Shown: positions 1-8,174 of the stretch, one piece after another
How the letters are laid out: each line of letters opens with the position of its first letter
Position numbering within the stretch: the first letter of the stretch is position 1
Source: Lampropedia cohaerens
GTDB lineage: Bacteria; Pseudomonadota; Gammaproteobacteria; Burkholderiales; Burkholderiaceae_C
Reading direction: 5' to 3'
NCBI RefSeq assembly: GCF_001005215.1
Contig: NZ_LBNQ01000033.1
Location: 181,967-245,966, forward strand
Length of the DNA: 64,000 bases
Made by a program: the position numbers and the translations under genes
The notes under the pieces: generated by a model
What the model saw: the letters and a program-made list of their open reading frames with translations, nothing else
The model's database searches: none
Told to the model about the DNA's origin: nothing

Positions 1-530
1 CGGAAGTCAGCACGTTGATGGCCTATGAAGTCACGCGTGACGTGCCGACGCAGCTGGTGGAGATCGAAACGCCGCTGGAGTCCATGCGTGCGCCGATGAT
101 CGATGGCAAGAAGCTGGTGCTCGTGTCCATCCTGCGTGCAGGTGGCGGCATTCTCGACGGCGTGCTCAATGTCATCCCCGGCGCGCGCGTGGGTCACATC
201 GGGCTGTATCGGGATCCGGATACGCTGGAGGCGGTCGAGTACTACTTCAAGATGCCCTCGGAGGTGGCCGAGCGCGATGTCATCCTGGTTGATCCGATGC
301 TGGCCACCGGCAACTCCATCATTGCGGCGGTGAACCGCATGAAGGAGCTCAAGCCGCGTTCCATCAAGTTCCTGTGTATTCTGGCCGCGCCGGAGGGAGT
401 GGCAGCGCTGCAGAAGGCGCATCCGGATGTGCATATTTACACGGCGGCGGTCGATCGCGGGCTGGATGATCATGGCTACATTCGCCCTGGTCTTGGCGAT
501 GCTGGTGACCGCATCTTTGGTACCAAATGA
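1..530 (+). CDS. upp: uracil phosphoribosyltransferase, 5' end cut by window edge
   Basis: Makes UMP from uracil and PRPP in pyrimidine salvage (cytosol). The reading frame is open from base 3 to the left edge, and the first residues seen ([11 protein letters not shown]) match the region about 40 residues into E. coli Upp, so roughly the first 35-40 residues lie outside the window. The PRPP-binding loop [10 protein letters not shown] and the family's C-terminal [13 protein letters not shown] are clear. The 3' end overlaps the start of the next gene by 4 bases (ATGA), so the two are probably translated together. Identification is by family motifs. Confidence 0.95.
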   Translation, partial: EVSTLMAYEVTRDVPTQLVEIETPLESMRAPMIDGKKLVLVSILRAGGGILDGVLNVIPGARVGHIGLYRDPDTLEAVEYYFKMPSEVAERDVILVDPMLATGNSIIAAVNRMKELKPRSIKFLCILAAPEGVAALQKAHPDVHIYTAAVDRGLDDHGYIRPGLGDAGDRIFGTK

Positions 531-1015
531 CCGCGCCGTGCACTCCGAAGGACGCGCAATGCCTGACTGACTGTCCGCTGTGTCAGGAGCCGGGCGGGCG
601 GGTGATCTATCACGACGCCCACCTGCGCGTCGTACATGCCGACGAGCCAGGACTGCCTGCCTTTTACCGGGTCATATGGCGCGCCCATGTGCGGGAGTGG
701 ACGGACCTGCCCGAGCCGGCGCAGTTGCGCTGCTTGCGCGCTGTGGCCGCCGTCGAACAGGCCATGCGAGACATCATTGCGCCTGACAAGGTCAATCTGG
801 CGACGCTGGGCAACATGGTGGCCCATCTGCATTGGCATGTGATCGCCCGCTACCGGTGGGATGCGTGGTTCCCGGCGCCGGTGTGGGCCGCGCCGCAGCG
901 CGCGCTCGATGCGCCTGAGCAGCGCGATGCGGCAGCCCGTCTGGCAGCCCTGCGCGAGCCGCTGGAGCAGGCCATGTGCCAGGCACTGACCCGACTGCCT
1001 GCGCCGCCTGCGTAG
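527..1015 (+). CDS. HIT (histidine triad) family protein
   Basis: A 162-residue HIT-fold protein; the family hydrolyses or transfers nucleotides (dinucleoside polyphosphates, AMP-lysine and similar). The triad reads H100-L-H102-W-H104, and the preceding [13 protein letters not shown] stretch is typical of short bacterial HIT hydrolases. A CPLC motif near residue 16 could bind metal, as in other HIT proteins, but this is inference. It overlaps upp by 4 bases and lies in the same direction, so it is likely co-transcribed. The true substrate cannot be told from sequence. Confidence 0.88.
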   Translation: MTAPCTPKDAQCLTDCPLCQEPGGRVIYHDAHLRVVHADEPGLPAFYRVIWRAHVREWTDLPEPAQLRCLRAVAAVEQAMRDIIAPDKVNLATLGNMVAHLHWHVIARYRWDAWFPAPVWAAPQRALDAPEQRDAAARLAALREPLEQAMCQALTRLPAPPA

Positions 1016-1236
1016 TCGATGCGGCACGCAACAGGGTTTGCACTGCCAGCGCCATGTCTTCGCATGGCTAGAATCGGTGCAGATGCACGGCTTGCCTAGC
1101 CTCCCACCGGCAGCATGCAACGCCGCAGCCGGCGGCAGTACTGGCCTGCGGAGCCACATAAGCCAAGCTTTTTGGCCATTCCGTCTGGCAGCCCCGATGC
1201 TGCAGTTCATCCCTTCAACGAGGAATCGCGACCACC

Positions 1237-1803
1237 ATGGCGACCCCATCCAAAGCGACGTCAGACCAGCAGCAATCGTCATTGCAGGGTCGGATCATCA
1301 AGAAGTATCCCAACCGGCGGCTGTACGACCTGGCCCACTCGTGCTACATCACATTGGCCGACGTCAAACAGCTGATCATGGAGCACGAGCCGGTTGTCGT
1401 GGTCGATGCCAAGACGGGCGAGAACATCACGCGCAGCATTCTGCTGCAGATCATTCTTGAGGAGGAGGTAGCTGGCACGCCGATCTTCAGCGAGGCGGTG
1501 CTGGCCAATCTGATCCGTTTCTACGGGCACACCATGCAAGGCTTCATGGGCGCCTACATCGAAAAGAACATTCAGGCGATGGCCGAGCTGCAGTCGCAAT
1601 GGGCCGAGCAGGCGCGGCAGATGCCGCCGGAGCTCTGGAACCAGTTCCAGGCGCTGGGGCAGCCGGTGATGCCCAACCTGATGGGCGACTACACCGAGCA
1701 GTCGCGTCAGGCCTTTGCCAGGGCACAGGAGCAGATGCAGGAGCAGGTGCGCCGCCAGACCGAGCAGTTCATGCAGTTGTTTGGCTTCAAGGCGGGCAGG
1801 TGA
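1237..1803 (+). CDS. phaR: polyhydroxyalkanoate synthesis repressor PhaR
   Basis: DNA-binding regulator that represses phasin and PHB-granule genes and also binds PHB. The 188-residue product has the PHB/PHA accumulation regulator DNA-binding domain at about residues 17-80 (KKYPNRRLYD, then ITLADVKQLI and VVDAKTGENITR). A second accumulation domain follows (LIRFYGHTMQGFMGAYIEKNI), then a Gln-rich tail (QEQMQEQVRRQTEQFMQLFG). These order and lengths match beta-proteobacterial PhaR. It starts 221 bases after the HIT gene and so probably has its own promoter; I could not mark a convincing one. It implies that the host stores PHB, although no phaCAB is present here. Confidence 0.92.
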   Translation: MATPSKATSDQQQSSLQGRIIKKYPNRRLYDLAHSCYITLADVKQLIMEHEPVVVVDAKTGENITRSILLQIILEEEVAGTPIFSEAVLANLIRFYGHTMQGFMGAYIEKNIQAMAELQSQWAEQARQMPPELWNQFQALGQPVMPNLMGDYTEQSRQAFARAQEQMQEQVRRQTEQFMQLFGFKAGR

Positions 1804-1818
1804 GGGCGGCGCGTGCCG

Positions 1819-2499
1819 TCACACGGACGCTGCGGCCACCGTCTGCGCCAGCTCCGGCGTGATCACACGGCGTGCGCCGTTGAAGCGGCTGCGCCAGTAG
1901 CGTACATTCATGTTCTCCACCCGGATGCTGGCGCCGGCGCGCGGTGAGTGGATGAAGCGGCCGTCACCAATATAGACGCCGACATGGCTGAATTTGCGAC
2001 GCAGGGTGTTGAAAAACACGAGGTCGCCAGGCTTGAGCTCGCTGCGGTCGATGGCTTCGGTGGCGCGTGCCTGTTCGGCCGCGGTGCGCGGCAGCGTGTA
2101 CCCAAGGGTGCGCTGGTACAGCGAAAGCACGAAGCCGCTGCAGTCAAAGCCGCCCTGCATGGTGCTGCTGCCGTACGCATAGGGGCGCCCGAGATAGCCC
2201 ATGGCCGTGAGCACCACGTCCGACATCACAAGTGTTTGCGAGGGGAAGTGGGGACTGTCGTCCGAGCCAAGATGGCCAAACAGGTTCACGCGTGGCTGAG
2301 GGCCGGCATATCCGAGTGCGGCGGTTTTGTGGCGATTGCCGACGGCCTCGCCGGATGCGCCAAGCTCACGGCTGTGCAGAAAGCTGGCGATCACATCCTC
2401 GCTCTGTTCATCGGCGTGCGCAGGAATTTGCAGGCACACTGTCATGGCAAGGGCGGCGAACGCGAGAATAGGGCGAGGCATGGTCGGCGAAGATACCAT
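1819..2499 (-). CDS. secreted NlpC/P60 peptidoglycan hydrolase
   Basis: About 226 residues with an N-terminal signal peptide (RPILAFAALAMTVCLQIPAHA) followed by a C-terminal NlpC/P60 domain. Members cleave D-Glu/meso-DAP peptide bonds in cell-wall peptides. The predicted Cys-His-His set is C120 (in GGFDCSGF), H172 (in SHVGVY) and H184 (in RFIHSP). Two in-frame ATGs at 2499 and 2481 are possible and neither has a strong ribosome site; 2481 gives a slightly shorter signal peptide. The frame stays open upstream, but those codons overlap the divergent hydrolase gene and encode nothing recognisable. It converges with phaR, 15 bases away. Confidence 0.88.
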   Translation of the reverse strand: MVSSPTMPRPILAFAALAMTVCLQIPAHADEQSEDVIASFLHSRELGASGEAVGNRHKTAALGYAGPQPRVNLFGHLGSDDSPHFPSQTLVMSDVVLTAMGYLGRPYAYGSSTMQGGFDCSGFVLSLYQRTLGYTLPRTAAEQARATEAIDRSELKPGDLVFFNTLRRKFSHVGVYIGDGRFIHSPRAGASIRVENMNVRYWRSRFNGARRVITPELAQTVAAASV

Positions 2500-2709
2500 C
2501 TTTTCTACAGAAAGAATACATAAAGTTGCTTCAACTCTATGATCCGTTTGGTAAAAATACTTGTATGCGTCGCCTTGTTGCAAGACGAAGGCTGCATTTG
2601 AACATACTCTTTTGCACGCAAGCAAGTTGCTTGCCAACCCTGTCTGGATTTCTTGTTCATCGCAGCGGATTACCCGTTGCTGGTGAATCCAATCGTTTGG
2701 GAGAACGCA

Positions 2710-3321
2710 ATGTTGTTGGATGTGGAGCGCGCACAGCTGGTGCTGGTGGATTATCAGGCGAAGCTGATGCCGGCGATTTTCGAGGCGCAGCAGGTGCTGC
2801 AACGCGCCGCAATACTGGGGCAGCTGGCCACCCTGTTCGATGTGCCTTGCTGGGGCACCGAGCAGAACCCCGCCAAGCTCGGCGCCAATGATGCGCGGGT
2901 GCGTGCGGCCTGCCGTGAGACGTTCGCGAAGATGTATTTCGGTGCCTGTGCGGAGCCAGACCTGGTGCAGGCGCTGCGCCCGCCCGTCAAGCCTGCCGGG
3001 GGCAACGCACGCAGCCTGCCTCGACATCTGCAGAAGAGCCGGGAGCAACCACAGCAGCCATCGCGCGATCAGATTCTGGTGGCCGGTTGCGAAGCGCACG
3101 TCTGCCTCTTGCAGACGGCGCTGGGGCTGCTGGAGGAGGAGTTCGAGGTGTGGGTCGTCACCGATGCCTGCAGCTCACGCAGCGAACGCGACCGCGATGC
3201 CGCGTTCGACCGCCTCGCTGGAGCGGGGGTAGAGCTAGTCACTACCGAGATGGTGGCATTCGAATGGTGCCAGACTGCGGAGGACCCACGCTTCAAGCAA
3301 GTGCTGGCGCTGATCAAGTAA
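2710..3321 (+). CDS. isochorismatase-fold cysteine hydrolase
   Basis: A 203-residue member of the isochorismatase/nicotinamidase superfamily, YcaC-like branch. The start at 2710 is preceded by GGGAGAA. Asp14 (LVLVDYQ) and Cys132 (GCEAHVCLLQ) correspond to the catalytic Asp and nucleophilic Cys. Between the end of the first half and the ILVAGCEAHVC strand there is an extra Pro/Gln/Arg-rich stretch of about 25 residues (roughly residues 95-120), unusual for this compact fold. Having the Cys, it resembles amidase-type rather than isochorismate-cleaving members, so it should not be confused with entB near 57.6 kb. The substrate is unknown. Confidence 0.85.
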   Translation: MLLDVERAQLVLVDYQAKLMPAIFEAQQVLQRAAILGQLATLFDVPCWGTEQNPAKLGANDARVRAACRETFAKMYFGACAEPDLVQALRPPVKPAGGNARSLPRHLQKSREQPQQPSRDQILVAGCEAHVCLLQTALGLLEEEFEVWVVTDACSSRSERDRDAAFDRLAGAGVELVTTEMVAFEWCQTAEDPRFKQVLALIK

Positions 3322-3374
3322 CCAGCAACGCGCGCCACCGCGCGACCAATCATTGAGTAACAGGGGGAAAGCCG

Positions 3375-4178
3375 ATGGACTTGGGCATTCAGGGACGTTG
3401 GGCGCTGGTATGTGCGTCCAGCGCCGGGCTGGGACTAGGCTGCGCGCGCGCACTGGTGCGCGAAGGGGTGCACGTGGTCATCAATGGACGCAACGCGGCG
3501 CGCCTGCAGGAAGCGGTGCAGCAGCTGCAGCCGTTGGCGGCAGTCAGTGGTGCGAAGGTGCTGGCGGTGGTGGCAGATGTCACCACTGATGCGGGCAGAA
3601 CGGCATTGTTCGAGGTCGCCGGCGGGCCGGGCCATGCCTTCGACATTCTCGTCAACAACGCTGGCGGGCCGCCGCCGGGGGATTTCCGCGAGTGGGATGA
3701 CGCCATCTGGCAGCAGGCCCTGCAGGCCAACATGCTCACGCCGATCGCCTTGATCAAGGCGGTCATCGACGGCATGGCCGAGCGCGGCTTCGGGCGCATC
3801 GTCAACATCACCTCCGGCGCGGTCAAGGCACCGATCGATGTGCTGGGGCTGTCCAATGGTGCGCGCAGCGGCCTGACGGGGTTTGTCGCCGGGCTGGCTC
3901 GCTCCGGCGTGGCCGCGCGGGGCGTGACGATCAATAACCTGCTGCCCGGCAAGTTCGACACCGATCGATTGCGGCAGACCCAGCGGGCACAGGCAGCCAA
4001 GAGTGGCCAGTCCCTGGAGGCCTTCGCTGCGGCGCAGGCCAGGGCCATCCCGGCGGGGCGTTTTGGTAACGCCGACGAATTCGGCGCCGCGTGCGCATTT
4101 CTGTGCAGCCAGCACGCTGGCTACATCACCGGGCAGAACTGGTTGCTCGACGGCGGCCAGTACCCTGGAACTTTTTGA
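3375..4178 (+). CDS. SDR-family protein with a non-canonical active site
   Basis: A 267-residue Rossmann-fold protein. It begins after a strong ribosome site (AGGGGGA). The nucleotide-binding Gly-rich turn (ASSAGLGLG), NNAGG and the C-terminal CSQHAGYITGQNWLLDGG are all SDR hallmarks. The catalytic YxxxK segment is replaced by GLSNGARSG, so Tyr and Lys are Ser/Leu and Arg. This matches a known SDR subgroup annotated as beta-ketoacyl-reductase-like with an altered active site. It is 12 bases upstream of the quinone oxidoreductase and probably in one operon with it. Whether it is a reductase is therefore doubtful. Confidence 0.85.
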   Translation: MDLGIQGRWALVCASSAGLGLGCARALVREGVHVVINGRNAARLQEAVQQLQPLAAVSGAKVLAVVADVTTDAGRTALFEVAGGPGHAFDILVNNAGGPPPGDFREWDDAIWQQALQANMLTPIALIKAVIDGMAERGFGRIVNITSGAVKAPIDVLGLSNGARSGLTGFVAGLARSGVAARGVTINNLLPGKFDTDRLRQTQRAQAAKSGQSLEAFAAAQARAIPAGRFGNADEFGAACAFLCSQHAGYITGQNWLLDGGQYPGTF

Positions 4179-4190
4179 AGGACTGAAAGC

Positions 4191-5174
4191 ATGGCAAGAA
4201 CCATACGTATTGAAGCATTCGGCGGCCCCGAAGTCCTGCAGCTGGCGGACCTGCCGGTACCGGATCCCGCAGCCGGGCAGGTGCGGTTGCGCCAGCACGC
4301 CATCGGCGTGAACTTCATCGATGTCTACCACCGCACGGGTTTGTACCCCAACACGCTGCCTCTGAATCTGGGGATGGAAGCCGCAGGCGAGGTCATTGCC
4401 GTTGGCGAAGGCGTCACGCATCTCAAAGAGGGTGATCGCGTCGCCTACGCGAGTGGCCCGCTGGGCAGCTATACCGAGGAACGCACCATGCCGGCGCAGA
4501 ACGTCTGCCGGTTGCCCGACGGTATCAGCTACGAGACCGGCGCGGCCATGATGCTCAAAGGCCTGACGGTGCAGTACCTGCTCAAGAAATGCAAGCCTGT
4601 CGAAGGCCTCCATGCCGGCGACTACGTGCTGTTTCATGCTGGCGCCGGGGGCGTGGGGCTGATCGCCTGCCAATGGGCGCGTCATTTGGGCCTGCGGCTG
4701 ATTGCCACTGCTGGCTCCGAGGAAAAATGCCGCCTGGCGCTGGAAAATGGTGCCGCGTATGCGATCAACTACAGAACGGAAGACTTTGTCGCGCGCGTCA
4801 AGGACATCACTGGCGGACAGGGGGTGAAGGTGGTGTACGACTCCATCGGCAAGGACACCTGGGAAGGCTCGCTTGACTGTCTGCAGCCATTTGGCTTGAT
4901 GGTGACCTTTGGCAATGCGTCCGGGCCAGTGCCGCCGTTTGCGCCGGCAGTGCTGGCTGCCAAGGGTTCGCTGTACGTGACGCGCCAGACGCTGTTTGCG
5001 CACACCACGTCGCGCGAGCGCACGCAGGCCATGGCCGATGATCTGTTCGAGGTGGTGACATCCGGTGCGGTCAAGATCCACATCGACCAGCGCTTTGCCC
5101 TGGCCGATGCAGCTGATGCGCACCGGGCGCTGGAAGCACGCAAGACAACCGGTTCGACCATCTTGCTGCCTTGA
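4191..5174 (+). CDS. NADPH:quinone oxidoreductase, zeta-crystallin type
   Basis: A 327-residue zinc-free medium-chain dehydrogenase/reductase that reduces quinones or reactive carbonyls with NADPH. An N-terminal GroES-like domain (IEAFGGPEVLQ, GVNFIDVYHRTG) precedes a Rossmann domain with GAGGVG at about residue 150. The length equals E. coli QorA, and the Cys/His zinc ligands of alcohol dehydrogenases are absent. It follows the SDR gene by 12 bases and ends 27 bases before a strong hairpin terminator. The assignment to the family is firm; the physiological substrate is not known. Confidence 0.9.
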   Translation: MARTIRIEAFGGPEVLQLADLPVPDPAAGQVRLRQHAIGVNFIDVYHRTGLYPNTLPLNLGMEAAGEVIAVGEGVTHLKEGDRVAYASGPLGSYTEERTMPAQNVCRLPDGISYETGAAMMLKGLTVQYLLKKCKPVEGLHAGDYVLFHAGAGGVGLIACQWARHLGLRLIATAGSEEKCRLALENGAAYAINYRTEDFVARVKDITGGQGVKVVYDSIGKDTWEGSLDCLQPFGLMVTFGNASGPVPPFAPAVLAAKGSLYVTRQTLFAHTTSRERTQAMADDLFEVVTSGAVKIHIDQRFALADAADAHRALEARKTTGSTILLP

Positions 5175-5200
5175 GCGCCGCAGCGGGCGACCCGCCTATG

Positions 5201-5227
5201 AAAAAACGCCTCATGGGAGGCGTTTTT
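5201..5227. terminator. bidirectional rho-independent terminator
   Basis: The stem CGCCTC/GAGGCG (5207-5212 with 5217-5222) has a short loop. It is flanked by an A-run on the left and a T-run on the right, so it can terminate transcripts from both sides. It sits between the convergent quinone oxidoreductase gene and the SWIB gene. Confidence 0.9.
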
Positions 5228-5282
5228 CCTTTGCATGCCGCGATCGCGGTCGCGGCAGTGCCGGACATCACTGATGTGCCGT

Positions 5283-5552
5283 TTATTTTTCGACGTTCTT
5301 GCCGATCAGGCCTGCCAGCTCAAACATGGTGATCTGGTCCTTGCCGAACAGCGGGCGCAGCTTGGCATCGGCGTTGATGTTGCGCTTGTTCTTGGCATCT
5401 TGCAGGTTGTTGGCCTTGATGTAGTCCCACAGCTTCTTGACGATTTCCGTGCGCGGCACGGGGGTGTCGCCGATGACCGCGGCCAGTTGTGCATTGGGCT
5501 TGAGCGGCTTCATGAAGGCGGCGTTGGGAGTACGTTTCTTGGCTGTAGCCAT
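5283..5552 (-). CDS. SWIB/MDM2-domain protein
   Basis: An 89-residue basic protein consisting almost only of a SWIB domain (residues about 17-85; PRTEIVKKLWDYIKANNLQD, then RNINADAKLRPLFG). In eukaryotes SWIB domains act in chromatin remodelling. In beta-proteobacteria and chlamydiae they are short stand-alone proteins, sometimes with Lys-rich tails, and their role is not established. The start at 5552 has AAAGGA at good spacing; longer in-frame starts upstream lack this. It is a monocistronic gene ending at the shared terminator. Confidence 0.88.
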   Translation of the reverse strand: MATAKKRTPNAAFMKPLKPNAQLAAVIGDTPVPRTEIVKKLWDYIKANNLQDAKNKRNINADAKLRPLFGKDQITMFELAGLIGKNVEK

Positions 5553-6066
5553 GGACAATCCTTTGAGACTTGATGATGGAACTTCGAATCGATCAGCGGG
5601 TAGGCCGGCTGGCCGGACGCAGCCCGCATCTGACGCTCGTCGCGCGAGCAGGGATGCGTCCCGGCTCGCACAAGGCAATCAGTATCCGACATTTCACGCG
5701 GTCCTCGGAAAAAGGCCGCGGTGACTTCGTTAACATCTGTTGCCCTGCGAGAAGGGCGCCAGAGTCTAACACTCTCGCCTGCTGCCGGCGGGGATTCTCG
5801 CCCCGCCGGTGTTTCGGGGCGGCGCAAGGCGCTTGTGGATCACTGCCGCTATGGCGTGCGCGCAACACCGCGTCACCGCGCCGAGTCCCGCCGGGCTATC
5901 CCGTCATCACGAAGCTGTCATTGGCTGGTAACCCGGGCAGAGTCGGTGCGCAGCGGCGCGCGCAATGCACTGTGCGATGTGCGATACGCCCCTACAATTG
6001 GTTCTGAAACTGATTCTCAATTCAAGAGTCAGACTGCCGGTTTCAATTCCTGTTGCGAGTCCATTC
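5553..6066. other. 514-bp gene-free region before the siderophore importer
   Basis: No conserved reading frame is seen. It holds a GC hairpin near 5800-5822 (CGCCCCG paired with CGGGGCG) of unknown role, and the Fur-box-like palindrome at 6005-6019. A TACAAT at 5993-5998 could be the -10 element of the importer promoter, which would put the palindrome over the transcription start. Confidence 0.6.
6005..6019. promoter_or_regulatory. Fur-box-like palindrome upstream of fatB
   Basis: TGAAACTGATTCTCA fits the 7-1-7 Fur consensus TGATAATNATTATCA at about 11 of 14 positions. It lies 48 bases before the substrate-binding-protein gene. A near-identical 15-mer (12 of 15, differing only in the central three bases) lies upstream of the siderophore operon at 58092-58106, which supports a shared iron-responsive regulator. 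Confidence 0.65.
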
Positions 6067-7068
6067 ATGCCATCTTCTACTTTGTCGGGCGGTTTCTTTT
6101 CAGCACTTGGTTTGCGGGGCACGCGTGCGGCGGTTCTGTGTGCCATGGCACTGGCTGCAGCACTTGCGGCTGCGCCGGCTTCTGCGCAGCCCGCGTCGCA
6201 GGTGATTTTCGAGACCAGTCTGGGCAAGCAGGTTGCGGTGCCCGCTGCGCCTGCGCGTGTGGTGGTATTTGACCTTGCCACGCTGGACATGCTGCAGGCC
6301 CTGGGTGTGGATGCCGTTGTCGGCGTGCCGGCATTTCGTATGCCCGAGCATCTCAAGGCCTTCGAGAGTGATTCGGTGGCAAAGGTGGGCAGCCTGTTCG
6401 AGCCTGATTACGAGGCGATTCGCGCGCTAAATCCGCAGGTCATCTTCATTGGGCGCCGCAGCCAAGCGCGCGAGGCGGAGTTGGCCAAACTGGCACCTAC
6501 CGTGGACATGGCCATTGACGAGAGCCATGCGGTGGACAGCATCTTTGCCAATCTACGCGCACTGGGCAGGCTGTTTGACCGTGAGGACCGCGCTGAACGC
6601 CTGATCGCTGAGGCGCAGGCCGAAATCGAGGCGCTGCGCGCCATCGCCCCGAGGGCGGGGACGGCGATGGTTTTGCTGGTCAGTGGCGGACGCATCAACA
6701 CTTACGGGCCCGGCTCGCGCATGGGCATGATCTTTGACGTATTCGGCGTACAGCCGGCGATGCGCACGGGCCTTGAGAATGTGCACGGGCGGCATGGGCA
6801 GTCGATCTCGTTCGAGTACATCCTGCAGGCCAATCCGGACTGGCTGCTGGTGCTTGACCGCGATGGCGCCATTGGCCGCGAGGGCGAGGCCGCCAGGCAG
6901 CTGCTCGACAATGCGTTGGTGAAGGCGACGACCGCGGGAAGGAAGGGCCAGATCGTGTTTCTGGATGGAATGAACTGGTACGCGCTCGATGGTGCTGGCA
7001 TCACCGCCTTGCGCGAGAACGTGCGGCAGCTTCACGAAGTGTTTGCGCGCAGTCTGGCGGCGCAGTGA
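6067..7068 (+). CDS. periplasmic siderophore-binding protein, FatB/CeuE type
   Basis: A 333-residue class III periplasmic binding protein that delivers an iron-siderophore to the permease pair downstream. It has a signal peptide ending near AAAPASA, not a lipobox. The sequence follows the FatB/YclQ/CeuE/VctP group (VVVFDLATLDMLQALGVDAVVGVP). His243 in RHGQSIS and Tyr305 in NWYALDG fall where CeuE has its iron-coordinating His227 and Tyr288 (spacing 62 versus 61). CeuE uses these to complete coordination of tetradentate bis-catecholates. First gene of an iron-transport operon with a Fur-like box in front. The ligand is inferred, not shown. Confidence 0.88.
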   Translation: MPSSTLSGGFFSALGLRGTRAAVLCAMALAAALAAAPASAQPASQVIFETSLGKQVAVPAAPARVVVFDLATLDMLQALGVDAVVGVPAFRMPEHLKAFESDSVAKVGSLFEPDYEAIRALNPQVIFIGRRSQAREAELAKLAPTVDMAIDESHAVDSIFANLRALGRLFDREDRAERLIAEAQAEIEALRAIAPRAGTAMVLLVSGGRINTYGPGSRMGMIFDVFGVQPAMRTGLENVHGRHGQSISFEYILQANPDWLLVLDRDGAIGREGEAARQLLDNALVKATTAGRKGQIVFLDGMNWYALDGAGITALRENVRQLHEVFARSLAAQ

Positions 7069-7149
7069 TGCCCTGTGTGATGACGATGTACAACGTCTTC
7101 TGTTCCGTTTGCCCGGCTGTGCGCTGGGGGCAGTTTGCGCGGTGAGGCC

Positions 7150-8169
7150 ATGACGTCGATGTTCACGGCGCCCGCCAGCGCGTGGCGGCCGCGCCGCTGG
7201 CACCGGGCCATGCTCTTGGTGATTGCGCTGGTGCTGTTGGTTCTGCTGGCCGTATGGAGCACGCTGGTGGGCGCCATCTGGCTGTCGCCGCGCGCATTGC
7301 TGCGGCCCGAGAGTGACGACATGCTGGCGCAGATCCTGTTCGTCAGCCGTGTGCCGCGCACGCTGGCGCTGGTACTGGCCGGTGCCAGCATTGCCGTGGC
7401 GGGCATGATCATGCAGATGGTCGCGCGCAACCGCTTTGTCGAGCCGGCGACCGTCGGCACGGTCAGCGCCGCCAGTCTCGGGATGCTGGTGGTGGCACTG
7501 ATCGCCCCCGGCATGGCGTTGTTCGGCAAGATGCTGGTGGCTGCGTGTTTTGCGCTGGCCGCGACCGGTGTTTTCCTGCTGATCCTGCAACGGCTACCGC
7601 TGCGCAGCACGTTATTGGTGCCGCTGGTTGGCCTGGTGTTTGCCGGCATGATTGAGGCGGCGACCAGCTTTCTGGCCTACCGCTTCGACATGCTGCAGGC
7701 CATCCGCGCTTGGACGATAGGGGACTTTTCTGCGGTCCTGCAAGGCCGCTATGAGTTGCTGTGGGTATCCCTGGCGCTGACCGTGGCCGCATTCTTGGCG
7801 GCAGACCGTTTCACGGTGATAGGCATGGGTGAATCCGTGGCCACCAGTCTGGGGGTGCATTACGGGCGTTGGATCTTCATTGGCTTGCTGATCGTGTCGA
7901 TGGTCACCGCCTCGGTGGTGGTGACTGTGGGGATGATCCCGTTTCTCGGGCTGATCGTGCCCAACATCGTCAGTCTCTGGGTGGGTGATCGCATGCGCCA
8001 TTCGGTCGTCTGGGTGGCGCTGCTTGGCGCGCTGCTGATGCTGGCCTGTGACATCGTGGGCCGGCTGATCATTCATCCCTATGAGATTCCCATTGGCACC
8101 ATCATGGGGGTCCTGGGCAGCGTGCTGTTTCTGGGGTTGTTATGGCGCAAGCGCGCCGAGCTCGGGTAG
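7150..8169 (+). CDS. siderophore ABC transporter permease 1, FatD type
   Basis: A 339-residue multi-spanning FecCD-family permease. The N-terminal helix (MLLVIALVLLVLLAVW), the SRVPRTLALVLAGASIAVAGMIMQ segment and the EPATVGTVSAASLGMLVV segment are standard for this family. The ATG at 7150 has GTGAGG directly before it. It lies 81 bases after the binding-protein gene and is followed 5 bases later by the second permease. It forms the channel heterodimer with the next gene's product in the inner membrane. Confidence 0.92.
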   Translation: MTSMFTAPASAWRPRRWHRAMLLVIALVLLVLLAVWSTLVGAIWLSPRALLRPESDDMLAQILFVSRVPRTLALVLAGASIAVAGMIMQMVARNRFVEPATVGTVSAASLGMLVVALIAPGMALFGKMLVAACFALAATGVFLLILQRLPLRSTLLVPLVGLVFAGMIEAATSFLAYRFDMLQAIRAWTIGDFSAVLQGRYELLWVSLALTVAAFLAADRFTVIGMGESVATSLGVHYGRWIFIGLLIVSMVTASVVVTVGMIPFLGLIVPNIVSLWVGDRMRHSVVWVALLGALLMLACDIVGRLIIHPYEIPIGTIMGVLGSVLFLGLLWRKRAELG

Positions 8170-8174
8170 CGCCA

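Noticed and set aside
2710..3321. A second entB-type isochorismatase for siderophore synthesis
   Set aside because: It has the Cys nucleophile of amidase-type members, is far from the siderophore genes and lacks the EntB N terminus.
3435..5123. Long minus-strand frame (562 codons) opposite the SDR and quinone reductase genes
   Set aside because: Frame shadow; no domain recognisable and no ribosome site.
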